Of a stretch of 64,000 nt of DNA, positions 23,172 to 47,773 are shown one piece after another. The position numbers and the translations under genes were made by a program. Location: positions 64,602,457 through 64,666,456 of the forward strand of contig NC_086374.1 in NCBI RefSeq assembly GCF_036588685.1. Reading direction: 5' to 3'. This DNA comes from Mytilus trossulus. Its lineage: Eukaryota; Mollusca; Bivalvia; Mytilida; Mytilidae. The stretch's first letter is position 1; every line of letters begins with the position of its first letter. Under the pieces are notes generated by a model that did not search any database, was not told the DNA's origin, and saw only the letters and a list, made by a program, of their open reading frames with translations.

Positions 23172-23930
23172 ACGTGCAAATGTCTATAATAGATACAAAT
23201 AACTATAGTCTGTTAAAGTTCAAACTCTACTTTACATAATGTAGGTATGGTGTCTAAGACATTCAATACACAGAAATGTAAAAATCGTTTGATATTTTGA
23301 GATTATGTACATGGCTGACGACAAAATGAACATAGAAAAGGTTTCCATATTGAAGCTGCATATCTTTGTATATCCAACATGTCATAAAATATACATTTAT
23401 TACGTTTAATTTTGTACATCTATCATGTCCTTTTTTTTTCTTCTTTTGAATAATTTTACAATTGTCATTTCTGGGCCTTTTGCAGTTTACTATGCGATAT
23501 TGGTTTTGTGTTTTGCTCATTGGCCGTCCGATAACCTATTGAATATAGTTGCTATACGTCATTTGGTCGCGGGTTGAGATTCGTCTCATTGGAATGATAC
23601 CGCATCTTCATATTAATAGAATTTATATTTTTTCGAGATTATTTTTGTACTGTTATAATTCGGTTGTTTATCATGTTTTTAACTTGTCGACATCACGCAC
23701 AATTTAAATTGTACAGGTAGTTTTTGTGTATGCCTTATGCTTAGGTTGGTTGTTTTGTTTTTAATTTGTTTGTTGTTTTTCTACGATTGGAGACAGCCTC
23801 TTTGTCTCGTGATTGCTAAATGTCGTTTCCAGTAGTGTATTTAAATAAGACTGCTATAAAGTTAATGTTGACAATCAATATTATAGTGTTGAAAAAAACT
23901 TACCACTTCTAAAATTATGACTTCTGAATA
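23172..23930. other. Intergenic spacer with a repeat fragment
   Basis: No gene seen. 23480-23610 is a degraded copy of the repeat at 7076-7205 ('gccttttgcagtttactatg', 'cgtctcattggaatgatacc'). Confidence 0.5.
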
Positions 23931-24062
23931 AGCTCATCATAGATACCACGCCAAACAAAAGACTCATCAGTCCCGCTCGAATCAAAAAAAGTTAAAAAGG
24001 CCAAATAAAGTACGAAGTTGAAGAGCATTGAGGACCAAAATTCTTAAAAGTCATTTGAATCT
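23931..24062 (-). repeat. 350-bp family repeat, reverse fragment
   Basis: Reads in reverse 'ctcatcatagataccacgcc' ... 'gactcatcagtcccgctcga' ... 'gtacgaagttgaagagcatt'. It continues directly into the segment that is duplicated at 29546. Confidence 0.7.
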
Positions 24063-24444
24063 TTATGAAGTTGCAACAAAGTTACAGTTTGACGGGGTTT
24101 ATCCTATATGTCGAATTGCTATATACATAGCCACTTGTCCATCCATTTTCCTGAATAGACATTCAAATTATTAAAGCGACTTTTATGCCCATGTATGGAA
24201 AAAATGTTTTCTGGTCTGTATGTCGTTCTTCCGTCCGTCAGTTCGTCCGTCCATCCATTTTCACGGTCCACTGAACATAAACTATGATTGATAGTGCGGA
24301 TGGGGCATCCGTGTACTTTGAACATATTCTTGTTTTTAAGTATTATAATCACAGCTCAAAATTAACGCAGATACATCATTTCACACTACATGGTAACCAG
24401 TGTAAACATACAAGGATAAACAGGTTTTATACTTTGAACCATGT
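24011..24444 (+). repeat. Duplicated segment, copy 1 (434 bp)
   Basis: Nearly identical to 29546-29991 in the same orientation, differing mainly by a 12-base 'gttcgtccgtca' expansion in the second copy. It includes the 'ccgtccgtcagttcgtccgt' short repeats and 'ggatggggcatccgtgtact'. Confidence 0.9.
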
Positions 24445-25129
24445 TATCTGCACACATATAACTATATCAACAATGAGAACTGACTTAATTCAATTAATAT
24501 ATATAAACAGACTTTAGATCATGGAACACATTTATGAGTAAGTAATTACATGTAACCGTTTAGATGATATCGATATCAACGGAACTTAATGTTTTCTGAT
24601 TTTGATTAAAAATGGCGTTGTTAATGATTATCACATTTCATTAATTTGAGCAGCTCTGAGTATACTCTTCGAAGTTTGCCTTTCTCGAATTGGTAATTGT
24701 GGTGGGGGTTGAAAGCAAACATGTTCGAGGAGAATATGTAATGGCACTTCAACATGGCTTGTATTTCACCTGGCAAAACGTATTCTACGTTTCCGTAGAT
24801 TTAACTTTTACAGATAATCCATCTGTTGATGTAAATTCGACTGTTTTGTGCACAATGAAATATATTTAGTTATGTCGAAGTGCTTCATTGCCAATTATAG
24901 AAATACAAACTATTTAGTCTCTTAGAAAACTTGTAAGCTAGATTTTCGCAGTTTTTATAGTGTTAAATTTTGAAGGAAAAAAAATTGGTTGATAGCGTCG
25001 AAAAACTAGTAAAAAGAATATTCTGATTCCGAAAAAAAACATGACCCCTAGTTGTCCCTCACTTGGAGTTAAATGGTTGCCGATAAAAATCATTACGCGT
25101 TTTTTTTCTCTCTAAATACTAGAATTCAT

Positions 25130-25450
25130 GTTAAAAGTAAAATAACAAAAATAACAAACTCAAAGGAAAAATAAAAAACGGAAACTTCTTTCATCATATG
25201 TCAAAATCAAAAGCTCAAACATACCAAACGAATGAAAATCAAACTGTCATATTCCTGACTTGGAGCGTCCGGCATATTCTTTTGCAAAAATAGTGGATTA
25301 ATAAAGACAACAGTAGTATACTGCTGTTCAAAAGTCGATAAAACAGATCTGCGGTTAACAAATAAAAAAAACCCGAGGGAAACATAACAACTATAAGAGG
25401 TAAACAACGGAACGACAGAAACACTGAAGTGCAACAAAAAACAAACGTCA
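25130..25450 (-). repeat. Dispersed A-rich repeat
   Basis: Contains 'gctcaaacataccaaacgaa', 'tcatattcctgacttgg', 'caacagtagtatactgctgt' and 'cccgagggaaacata'. A related piece is at 38108-38300 and a shorter one in intron 2 of transporter C (about 52295-52385). No coding content. Confidence 0.55.
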
Positions 25451-25461
25451 TCATATATAGA

Positions 25462-25680
25462 ATAAACTCATCATAGATACAAGGATTTCATTTATTTCAT
25501 TTATTTTGTACATACGCCAAACGCGTAATTCGTATACAAAAGACTTATCAGTGACGCTAGAATCCATAAAAGTTAAAGGCCAAATAAAGTACAAAGTTGA
25601 AGAGCATTGAGGACCAAAATCCCTTAAAGGTTTGCCAAATACAGGTAAGGCCATCTATTCCTGAGGTAGAGAAGCCTAGC
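25462..25680 (-). repeat. 350-bp family repeat, reverse copy
   Basis: Runs from 'aactcatcatagatacaagg' to 'cctgaggtagagaagcct' on the plus strand. The core region (about 25513-25550) is mutated ('tacgccaaacgcgtaattcg'). Confidence 0.7.
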
Positions 25681-26124
25681 TTAGTATTTCAAAAAATGTA
25701 AAAGTTCTGTCGACACTTAATTTATAAATATGAGTATATCAATTATAGTTCATGTCAGCAAAACGAACATATTTTTTGTTTTTCTATGGAGTCTTTTAAG
25801 ATTGTACCGGATAGCACTTGCAGTCATAGCAATTTTATTTTATATTGCAATAAAAGACAGTATTTGTTACTTCGACGTACCCATAGAGATACAGAATATT
25901 GGTGGGCTCCGTGATTGCTCTCTGTTAATCAAATTACGGATTCTAATGACTACATTTAATGCAATTTCGCACGAATAAAGTATGCAAGACACACAGATCG
26001 TACAAAGCACAAATAAACAACGAAAAGAACATTTGATATTCAAGCTACATTATAAAGTATTTAAATCCTGAAAAGAAGTTAAAAAAAAAAGTAAACAGTA
26101 AGTCAAGCAAAATCGGTCAGATTA

Positions 26125-26385
26125 AATAAACTCATCATAGATACCAGGACTAAATTTTATATATACGCCAGACGCGCGTTTCGTCTACAAAATACTCATC
26201 AGTTACGCTCAAATCCCAAAACGTTAAAAAAAAAAGGGCCAAAAGTACGAAGTTGAAGAGCATTGAGATCCAAAATTCCTAAAAGTTTTCGAATCAAAAA
26301 AAAAAAAAAAAAAAAAAAAAATTCCTAAAAGTTTTGCCAAATACAGCTAAGGTTATCTATGTCTGAGGTAGAAAAGTCTTAGTAA
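26125..26385 (-). repeat. 350-bp family repeat, reverse copy with near-complete core
   Basis: On the minus strand the core reads CTGATGA, GTATTTTGTAGAC, GAAA, CGC-7 nt-GCGTA (about 26164-26202). A 26-base A run splits a duplicated 'attcctaaaagtttt' near 26300. Confidence 0.7.
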
Positions 26386-26394
26386 TTAAAAAAA

Positions 26395-27000
26395 AACAAA
26401 ATTTTGTCAACAGTTAAAGTCATAATAAACCTCAAATTAAAAAAAAATATGCATATGTTTTGATAACTAAATGGATAGTTTTCATTATACAACCTATGTA
26501 CATATACTTTTTTCTGAGGAAAATTCTTTAATTTGTCCACATTTAGAAGAAGTTTACTCATTTTTAATTGCTTGCTTCCAGGAAGCAATTCGCCGACATA
26601 TTTTCCGTATGCATAGTGACCCGAGTGTAACCCTCCTCGTAAAAATCTTGTGACCACAATACGCATGGATCTGTCATTGAAATAAACAAATATTTGGTTA
26701 TACATGTTAAACACGTGCTCAAAACCCCTGTTTTTTTTTGATTTGTTTACTACAAATGTATGAGGTGACAATCGGTGAAACTCGGCTTCAAAACACGTCA
26801 TTTAATGAGCAGCCATATTTGTTAAATCATAACAAACAAAGAGGAAAAAAAATGATGATTGTATGATATATTTGCGAAAATAATGACAAAACCGTGCACA
26901 GAGGACTAACTTTTTGATGTATACATGCATTGGTTCAAGAATTGGACAAACATTATTTTTCACCACTCACTCGTTTCATATGACTTTAATTTATGAATAT
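26395..27000 (-). repeat. Dispersed element with a 140-codon open frame
   Basis: Second copy of the sequence at 16385-17010. The minus frame 26379-26801 is open, contains RFLRGGLHSGHYAYGKYVG and KLKNFPQKKVYVHRLYNENY, and corresponds to a broken frame in the other copy. I do not recognise the protein; a remnant of a mobile-element or captured gene is possible. Confidence 0.55.
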
Positions 27001-27059
27001 AACAATATCAAAGATAATTCATGTCAGCATAAATATTTCTGACTACTGGGCTTGTGATA

Positions 27060-27250
27060 CCCTCTGGGAAATAAATCTCCACCAACAGTGGCTTCGACCC
27101 AGTGGTTATAAATAAACTCAAAATAGATACCAGGACTAAATTTTATATATACGCAAGACGCTCGTTTCGTCTACAAAAGACTCATCAGTGACGCTCGAAT
27201 CCAAAAAAGTTTTAGGAAAAGCTAAATAAAGTACGAAGTTGAAGAGCACA
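27060..27250 (-). repeat. 350-bp family repeat, reverse, truncated
   Basis: Includes the second half of the unit ('ctccaccaacagtggcttcg', 'acccagtggtt') followed by the core region with 'cgtttcgtctacaaaagact' and 'catcagtgacgctcga'. It breaks off after 'gttgaagagcac'. Confidence 0.7.
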
Positions 27251-28395
27251 CTAGCATGAATTCGCATTTAAAAGCTGTCACACTAAAAGCAGAGATTATC
27301 AAACATTTGAACAATAATAACAATCGTTATTGTCCTGTTCACAAAATAAACATGTTTGTAACAAAACTGAAAAAAAACAAGAACTAGCATACACTCATAC
27401 ATATAATCTGGGACTATTATAGTATAAAAGTCTCAGATATGATATATATGTATATATCAATTGTGGCAATTTTGGAATATATTGACAAATCAAAATACAA
27501 TTTACATCATATTAATATAAGTTGTAACCATTATACCTGTTTAAATTTGATGGATTGAGTATATATTGTATTTTTTTTTATTGTTAGTGTAACTTATTAA
27601 GTCAATATTTTATGAAGAAATTTTATAGAAGTAGTTATTTCTTCAATTTTTATTTAATATCGCAATGAAAGAAGTAGTGACATTCATCATCTAATATGAG
27701 AATACCCAAATTATAAAAAAAGGAGAGTTTAAACAACCTCCAAACTATATATGATTCTGTAATGCTGAGTTCCCAAATTTCTTCCATGCTTAAATTCACA
27801 TCCTTTAAAATCGAATTACGGAAAATTTGTTTTTAGTTTTTTTTCAAATATTCAGAACAATTTGTCATAACTAACCTATGCTCACTATCCATTTCTGAAT
27901 AAATGGAGGCTTGTTACATATTTTATTTGTTCATTTTTAAAAGGTGACCTTTTGATTGACGTCGAATGTTTTGTGCATATTTGAATATATTTACTTATGT
28001 TGAAAGATGTCAAATAATAAAAAAAAATGTTTTGTCTACATATAAAATGTCGGCTGCAATTTGGTTAACCTGTGCAATTTGATACTGTGACGTTATATCT
28101 TTGAAAGGGCAAAATTTACATAATCATAGACAATCATAATAGATATCGGGATTCTTTTTGTATATCTACCTCATTAAAGTTCCAGACTATGATCACACAT
28201 TCTAAATTTAGTAATAAGTTATGTTAAATAATTTAATAATCTAATATATATCTTCAGGATAACGTTATATCGTTTTTTAACGTAATAAAACGAAAACGTG
28301 ATAATTGACGGGAAATTCAGAAGTCACAATGTACACATATGATGATATGGATGAGCAGATACAGAATAAAGAGGTTTCATAGTAGTGGTTCATAT
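27251..28395. other. AT-rich spacer upstream of transporter A
   Basis: No gene or obvious repeat recognised. Very AT-rich; it may hold distal regulatory sequence of the plus-strand gene starting at 28680. Confidence 0.4.
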
Positions 28396-28614
28396 GATCC
28401 AAAAACCACGTTATGGACCACGCTCTGATTGGCTTATTTATTTTTCATTTTTTTTATCTTTCGTACGATTGGTTTATCAATGTTACTCGGATTTTTTGTA
28501 CGAAAAAGAGTGGAATAAATCCGATTAACATGTAGAACCAATCTTATGATAGATAACAAAAATGAAAAATAAATAAGCCAATCAGAGCGTGGTCCATAAC
28601 GTGGATTTTAGATC
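28396..28614. repeat. Palindromic (foldback) MITE just upstream of transporter A
   Basis: The left arm (28396-28450, 'ccacgttatggaccacgctc' then 'tgattggcttatttattttt') is matched in reverse by 28557-28614. The two arms of about 55 bp flank a spacer of about 105 bp. The right arm ends 65 nt before the start codon at 28680, so the element probably lies in the promoter or 5-prime untranslated region. Confidence 0.85.
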
Positions 28615-28679
28615 ATAAGAACCACAAATATCATACCTCAAATAAACAGAGGGTAACTGACGAAAGTGAAACAACTGGA

Positions 28680-40057
<11,378 letters not shown>

Positions 40058-40505
40058 ATTTACCTTCAGAAGAAATTATCAAGCCTAAAATATTGAAAGC
40101 AATTTAACTTCGAGTCAAACAGTCTGAACTGACAACAAGGGAAATATCTGAAGAAAAATGAATTTTCAAGAAGGATTATAACTGAGATAGAGTATTAAAT
40201 CTGTCATGACCATCAGTTTTATGGCTATAGACACTTTAGATGAAAACAGCACAAATACTTCTACTGTTTGAATCGACAAAAAAAAGATTTTGATAATTAC
40301 TTGTTAATCAGATGAAAAAGTTTTTTTATTGCCTACAAACAATTCATCTTTCAAAATTACAATTGAAAATATTTTTTGATAAATAAAGTTTTTTTCATAG
40401 AAAACTTCTGACCAGCCAGACATGATAGATTTTCAAGCTGATAAATGGACACAAATTGACCATACAGGTTAAATTATCACATGAGTATTTAAGTAGATAG
40501 ATTAA

Positions 40506-40943
40506 GGTTACAATACACCATTAGATTTTATGGGCGCAGCCATTTTATGAGCATAACATGGTATTCAGAATTAAGAGTATGGCGAATCCTGATTGGTCGA
40601 TATGTGCGCCCGTTATTTTTTATTATTAGAGACTTCGTACACTCTGCTTTATGTAAAAGGCAAAATAAAAATTATTCCGTATCCCTAAAGGCACTGAGAT
40701 GACTTTTCAACGCTAGGAGAAGACACGTATTTTTAAGGGCAAAATTGATAGGCATGGGAGATAAGTACAAAATACGCTAAGAAAAGCAACGCGAACCTAT
40801 ATTTTTTGGACCAAAAAATACTGTTCTAATAACTTTTCTTTGATTCTAGCAAGGTTTCGTTAACAAAATCAACTTTATATAGTCTGTATCTCGAAAAAGG
40901 CTACCATTGTCGCCTATGGGGAAATTAATTGTTTATTTCAATC
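40506..40943 (+). repeat. 438-bp direct repeat, left copy
   Basis: From 'ggttacaatacaccattaga' to 'gtttatttcaatc'. The copy at 41804-42241 differs at only about four positions. TTAA precedes it (40502-40505). Confidence 0.95.
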
Positions 40944-41803
40944 TATACAGCATCGACATTTCTTTATGATAGTGCTCAAAAAGTGTCAAAAACAGTCATT
41001 TTACTTGACATTTGATGTGAAACCGTATTTTTTTTGTGACAAATGAAATATTGATTATCTAGTTTTTAAGCTATAGTCTGTTTCGTATTTGTATTGCGTT
41101 TTACCTTAGAAACAAGGGTGGGCTCGACTTTTGACTTACTGTGGAACGAATATGTCATGTACGGAAGTTCTGCTGATTTGTTCGAAAAGAGCAAGTACAC
41201 GTCTAGAGTTTGTGAATATAAATCGATTTTTAAACATAACAATCTCGACCCAAGTGCTGTTATCGAAATTACCAAATTCGGCGAAAATGTACGGAAATGA
41301 TCCCCTTCGAACATTGAAATGTTCACACGAATAACAAACTAAAAGAATAAGAATAAGCATGCCATTTTGTAGTTAACAAACAGTTATCGATGTCAAAACA
41401 CAAATATTTACACATATTCCATATTTTGAAATACTATAGTCTGTTTCAAAAATGTACTTTTATACGAAAATGGTTTCATTTAAAACTGTTGTTCAAAATT
41501 CACCGTAGTAGTTATATATTGGATTGGTTTTGGTATCAATATAATCAGTACTTGATAATATATAAAGAATCATTGGAGAAAGTGGGCATTATCTTCAGTC
41601 CCTTTGTAACAGTACCGCATTTACTCAAAAAAACAGATTTTTTTTCTTCACATTTTTCGACTGGGGTCACCTCCGATCAAAAATTGTATAAATTCAGAGA
41701 GTAAAGCCAGAACGGTTTGAAGATGATTTATTTGTGGCATATATATTTGTGCATCTAACGCACTATGAATTGCACGATACAAGAAAGTATTAAATACCGT
41801 ATA
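40944..41803. other. Unique sequence between the 438-bp direct repeats
   Basis: 860 bases starting and ending in TATA. The longest frames (for example 41390-41704, 104 codons) resemble no protein I know; no gag, polymerase or transposase motif seen. Confidence 0.5.
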
Positions 41804-42241
41804 GGTTACAATACACCATTAGATTTTATGGGCGCAGCCATTTTATGAGCATAACATGGTATTCAGAATTAAGAGTATGGCGAATCCTGATTGGTCGATA
41901 TGTGCGCCCGTTATTTTTTATTATTAGAGACTTCGTACACTCTGCTTTATGTAAAAGGCAAAATAAAAATTATTCCGTAGCCCTAAAGGCACTGAGATGA
42001 CTTTTCAACGCTAGGAGAAGACACGTATTTTTAAGGGCAAAATTGATAGGCATGGGAGATAAGTACAAAATACGCTAAGAAAAGCAACGCAAACCTATAT
42101 TTTTTGGACCAAAAAATACTGTCCTAATAACTTTTCTTTGATTCTAGCAAGGTTTCGTTAACAAAATCAACTTTATATAGTCTGTATCTCGAAAAAGGCT
42201 ACCATTGTCGCCTATGGGGAAATTAATTGTTTATTTCAATC
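41804..42241 (+). repeat. 438-bp direct repeat, right copy
   Basis: Near-identical to 40506-40943 and followed by TTAA (42242-42245). It contains, on the minus strand at 42230-42235, the AATAAA nearest to the stop of transporter B. Confidence 0.95.
42230..42235 (-). terminator. Possible poly(A) signal of transporter B
   Basis: AATAAA on the minus strand about 90 nt after the stop, inside the 438-bp repeat. Confidence 0.45.
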
Positions 42242-42322
42242 TTAAGAGATCTCAAGCAAATGAAGTAGTTCACTAATCTATGGTTTGATGACTCATCGTT
42301 CATAATTCTTTACTAAGTAGTT

Positions 42323-45300
42323 TTATGCGACTTTATTTTCTGGTACATCCTGCATAAGTACAGACCGTTCAGGACTAGAATTTGTATCAATTTTGATTTC
42401 TTTATTAGACCTGTCATTATTGTCATTTAATTGTGGAAGCTTCTTTTTAAGAATAATGGCTATCACAAAGAAAATTATCACTCCTACACTTTCTCCAAGA
42501 AGTATATATGAATACCACATCGGACTAACTTCTTCAATTAAATATCCTAACACCGCTGGACTTGTTATAGACCCTAAAGTTGATGTCATAATGAACAATG
42601 ACGCAATTTTACCGGTAACCAATAAAAAGTCTTCTTCTGCCCATGTGAACAAAGTCGGGAATAATATAGACATAGCAAACCCAGTCACAGCAGTAGAAAT
42701 CCATACGGTGACAGAAGAATTTATCATAGGCGAAAATGATAACAACAGAAAAGATATCACAAGTATAGATGAATATATACCAACCAACGGTATTGACTTA
42801 ACTATATTGCTGATTGGGATTCCCGTTAATCTCCCAAATGCGAAGAAAGTCCAAAATACGGCGGTCACATAAGATCCTTCTTCTTTAGTCATGTTCATCT
42901 GTTCAACACAAAATGTTGCAACATACGCACCTATGGTGTCTTCCATCGCAGTGTATAGTAGAAAAATTATGGACATTATTGTCAAAATTACTAGTTTGAC
43001 AAGGAAAGATAATCGACGTTCATTTCGATCAATTTTTACCTCATCGATATGCCGTTTGGCGTGTCTTCTGGATTTGATATAAACAAGCAAAAACGATACA
43101 GATGAAGACACGGCGAGGACACCTGATATTGTATACGGAATGAATATACGGGAATCCTTCGGCGAATGGAAAGTGGTATTTCTTTCCACAGTTGTTAGAT
43201 TATTCAAATGATATGAAGCGTTATCTAATTGTACATTTCCAGTTTGCATAACTAATGATGATTGGTTTATTATCGACGAATTGACACCATTATCATACTG
43301 TTCTGTTAGAAATGGTGCCGTGACCAAAGGACTGATTATTCCTCCTGTAGCAAATGCAAAATGCATGGCCTGCATATAAGGACTTACTTGATTTCCAAAT
43401 AGACTCAAGAGCTCTGAATTTGCAACTGAAAAGTAAAGCGATACATTAAACTGTTAGCACAATTTAATTATAATGACCTTTTTGACAATATTTAATTTTC
43501 AAATATCCCTTTTGCTATCTTTTACCTCTCCTTTATGTGAATATATAGAATAAAGCATGACTTGTAATTTCAAAATAACTATGGTTGTTACTCAATCGTG
43601 CAAAGTTCATCTTAATATCCCATCTTGAGGCCCTTTTATGTTTGAAATGCCGTACGAGTGTGGTTGTAAAGACAGCAAAAATTAAATAAAAATCATCACG
43701 TAGACCTGATTTAAACAAGTATTTTGTGTAATCGGTATTACTCTGCTAAGTAACAATATTAATTCTTTTAGATAATCTTTTGATTGACTAACCTGTATCT
43801 AGAAGGCCTCCTGATAGGCCCCTGATTGCCTGCGCTACTAACATGGCTGGTGGCAGGAAACACCACGGTATTGTGAATACAGAAATGCCGTAGATGCACA
43901 TTGTCACAAATAACAGAAAATTACAATCACATCTCCCAATTAGAACCGCGCTGATCAACGAACCAATCAGATATCCAACATTATGTGATATGTAGTAAAA
44001 TGATGCTCCCTCCAAATCTGTGTTAGTAATGTACTGTAAATCGAAAATTGATGGCCCAAATTGTCCAAGAATCCATCCCTAAATACAAAAAAAATACATT
44101 GCTAAAGAAATCATTAATGATAACGTTTAGGAAAAGTATATTTATTATATGATTATGCTCATGCATAAATATGTGCAAAAAGTACAAAAGAGACACAGAA
44201 AACTTGCAACTTAGTTCTAATTCTATTTATACGATGACGTATTCAACAAATAAACATAATTTCTTGATTTATGGCACTACGTAATTTTGTTTAAGGTGGC
44301 TAGGGCGTCTTAATAAAATACCATAGAATTTATAAACAATTTGTCAAAATGGGGATACCGGACTTGTTTTCTTGCTACATGTTGATATTAAAAAAAGGTA
44401 AATTAACAGCACTTTCTTTTATAAAAATTACTGTATCTGAGTTATATATATCCCCTTCTATGTGAGTTATCACCCTTTATGTGTCAAATTTAAAAAAAAA
44501 TATTCTCCAAAAATATTGTGTCTTTTTTTTTAGAAAATTTGTCGTAAATATAATATAACACATAATTATCTGTATTAAAATGAACAGTCTTACACATGAA
44601 TTACATACTACTCTCAAAATTTGCACGTTTCATCAAAGATCTAGTTGTTATCTGCTTCCTCAAAATCCAAGATGGAGGAAGACCATAACTATGTTTGCCG
44701 CGTTATTACAGGGACTTTATCTTAAGATTATGTTCATCAGAATTAAGTTTATACCATAAAGCAATAAACAAGGGTTCACTTTGTAAATGCATTAGATATT
44801 CAAAATTACTACATAACACTTCTTATCTGACAGTTAAAATTTTAAACTCCTTGCAGTTATCATATATACAGGTAGTCGGGTACATTAAATAAAATATAAT
44901 AAAACCGGGCGATACAGTGTGGGACTTCTAACAATATAACTTTCACGATTCATTAAAGCAGAAATAGCTAGTCAACCATTTTTCAATATTGGATCTATAT
45001 AAACGATCCATAAGTATTACGTCCTATTGTGAATTTTTTAATCTGTCTTCGTTATTCTTAAGAGTGCAGACCTAATTTTTTTCAGGAGTGCATTTACATC
45101 CAAGTATTTCTCTTTTTTCTTTTGATTTGAAATAAAATGTGTCCATCTGGTTTATCCGTCTAGCTCATTTTTAATTACACATGGGAGCTTTTAGCACACA
45201 CGTTCACGTTTCGAGTAATATAATTAAAACTTTCGCGTTTTTCAACTAGTCTAGATTTTGCAAAGAAAACATGAAGATTAGAAGATAGACATAATTAAGT

Positions 45301-45886
45301 CAACATAAAATCGGACTATTTTCTTTAACCATGTTATCTCAATCTTGCTGACGGTGGGACGATTCGTTTGTTCATTATTGAAAACCCTATCAGAAACTGT
45401 CTATAAATATGTATATTACCAAATGGCTAGTCTCTTATGCGAAGGTGATATTACAATTGTTTCTGGTTGTTTTATATATTTTGTATTCCCAACATTTTTT
45501 GTCTCGCACTTTCAAAACTTCTTTCGATGCACAGCATACACGAAGGAAGTAAAAACTGATTCCTATTTGATTTTTGTAAGGTTACTGTTATACAACGTAT
45601 AGATTGGTATCAACAATAGAACTTCCAACATAATTGTCCCTTATCTGATCATGACACCAGAAGTTAGACTATTTATTGACGAACACCATATATTTGAAAA
45701 GGGAATTACTGGCTGCTTTTTCTGTTTAATAACTGTCTTTGATTTGTCTATCAATAAGTTAACACTCACCAAAATAAAGAATGACCAGACCAAGCTCAGG
45801 AATGTCAGAAATCTTAATCTGTATTCTGGTTCTGTTTTAAGCCGATGTAACAGTGACCCAGTTCTATTCATCACAGATTCACACAT
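42323..45886 (-). CDS. Transporter B, NaGLT1/MFSD4-like MFS protein
   Basis: Exons 45770-45886, 43793-44078 and 42323-43425 give 501 residues. The ATG at 45886 is the first after an in-frame stop. Exon 1 (39 codons) ends LVWSFFIL|gtgagt; exon 2 (286 nt) opens GWILGQFGPSIFDL and ends phase 1 (LLDT); exon 3 opens VANSELLSLF, then SPYMQAMHFAFATGGIISP. The loop after this helix is rich in Asn-X-Ser/Thr sequons. The loop between TM2 and TM3 reads LIGRCDCN, so the usual MFS motif A is poorly kept. The protein ends in a polar tail of about 45 residues. The family is that of sodium-dependent glucose transporter 1; substrate unproven. It converges on transporter A, separated by the direct-repeat element. 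Confidence 0.85.
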
Positions 45887-47332
45887 GTTTTGGTCTCGGT
45901 GAATGTTCAACACCTCGAGGAGTTACTATGCAAACCTTTTAAAATATAATGTACATATATAAGGATATAAACGTAATTAGCTCACATTTATCTTTACTTT
46001 GCACCTATAAAGCAAGCCGACTGTAAACTGCGTATCAATTAAGTGAAGTAAACTATTCGTTTAATTTAGATTTAAGTATACAACTGTACTTGTCAAATTA
46101 TAGTGATCAAGATGTGTGAAATTTGTTATCTTCTTGTGAACTTGGCGCTCCATACAATAATTTTTAATATGATCTAATAGTGTCTATGAAATAACACGTG
46201 TATTGATTTACATTAAACTTTTCTTTTCAATCCGTCTTCTGAGCACGTATTGATTTACATTAATCTTTGGTTAAAATGACATATATTTAATTCGTTTTAA
46301 AAGCGTGTGTGTTTTCCACGCTTCATGGAAATTACTACAAAATAATGTGTTACTTTGTAGCATTTTTTCTTACCTGAAATGTCCTGACATATCTCCAAAC
46401 CTTCATGGCATTTTATATACTGTGAAAAAGTAAAACTGGCGGTAAACACACTTTAAATCAATGATTTATTTATTTATAGAATATGTATAATAAATACTAA
46501 CTTATTGATAGTACATAAGAACTACGGAAGCGTATTTCTGTCACCTACGGAAGAAGCATTATCGAAATTATGCAGTGAAGACAATGTATGGCGTACCGTT
46601 AGGTTCAACAAAATAGTTTTGATCATTATTCATTTTAATTCCGTGGTTGCGTATTTTGTTTATCGGGTATTCTTTTTTTTAACACTGATTTGTTATTTTC
46701 CGAGTGAATATGGTAAATATCTTTATTTTTTCCTTTCCATTACCAAACGAAAAAGATAGGCGGGTGGTACCAAATGCAACTTCTGACATACCAATATTGA
46801 AAAAACTGACAATGCCAGGTCACACACGAAACAAGTTCAAAAGACAGCAGTATACAAAATAAAACCATAGACCCCCCCCCCTTTTCCCCCATAAACCGTG
46901 GTGATCTAGTGTGCTTTGAAAAGGTAAGAAGATCCTGAAAGTGCAGCGGCTGAACTTCTATTGAGGCGGTGAGAAAACTCACCTATACACCTTTTTTTAC
47001 CAAGAAAAAAAAAACACTGATAAAGTAAGAGAAATACATTGTACAATTATTCAATAATATTAGATTGTAGACGGTTACAAAAATCGTTCCGGGGGTGTGA
47101 CGTCACAACCGAATGAAGAACGGGATTGTGTATTATACAACAAATAGACCACATACAAGATCACACATATATTTTATTACGGCCAACCAAATCATAATTT
47201 CATCCACAAAACCGAAGACTTCAAAGTTAAATGATTTCAACTTTTCCTTTAGAGCCTCCAGATTACCATTTGAATGCTATATCATTCTATCAAGTTGAAC
47301 CAAAGGAGTGGACCAGACACTTGAGGCCATCA

Positions 47333-47470
47333 AATCGAAGGCTCCATAGGCGAATCTTTTTGAGCGAAAATTTGGTTGATTATATAGGAAATCAGTGAAG
47401 CATAATTGGAGGCCCCCTTTTAGGCCAGTTAGTTGCCCACCCTTACAAAAAGTTATGGATTCGCCACTGA
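47333..47470 (-). repeat. Reverse copy of the 'agtggcggatcc' element
   Basis: Ends in 'ttatggattcgccactga', the counterpart of the element start at 920, and has 'ggaggcccccttttaggcca' inside. Confidence 0.5.
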
Positions 47471-47773
47471 AAGGTATTGTAATGTCTGTAATCATCCGGC
47501 ATTTGAACCATCATTTTATAATTATACCATGATATATAATTCATTAAGCGTCATCGTACAATTAAAACATGTTTGATCAAATAACTGATACAGAAAAATG
47601 GTTAATTCACAGTCTATAGACGAATTTGGCAATATGAGTAGAAAAATCATCTGATATGAGACAATTAAGTAACATGACCAATACCAGGTTCGGACCTGTA
47701 TCGCTGTATGCAACTGATTGAGGTAACATGATGTATATATCGGATCATAACTAGTCATTCTCAAACCATATAC

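Noticed and set aside
45887..45913. Start of transporter B at 45913
   Set aside because: That codon is GTG; the first ATG in frame is at 45886.
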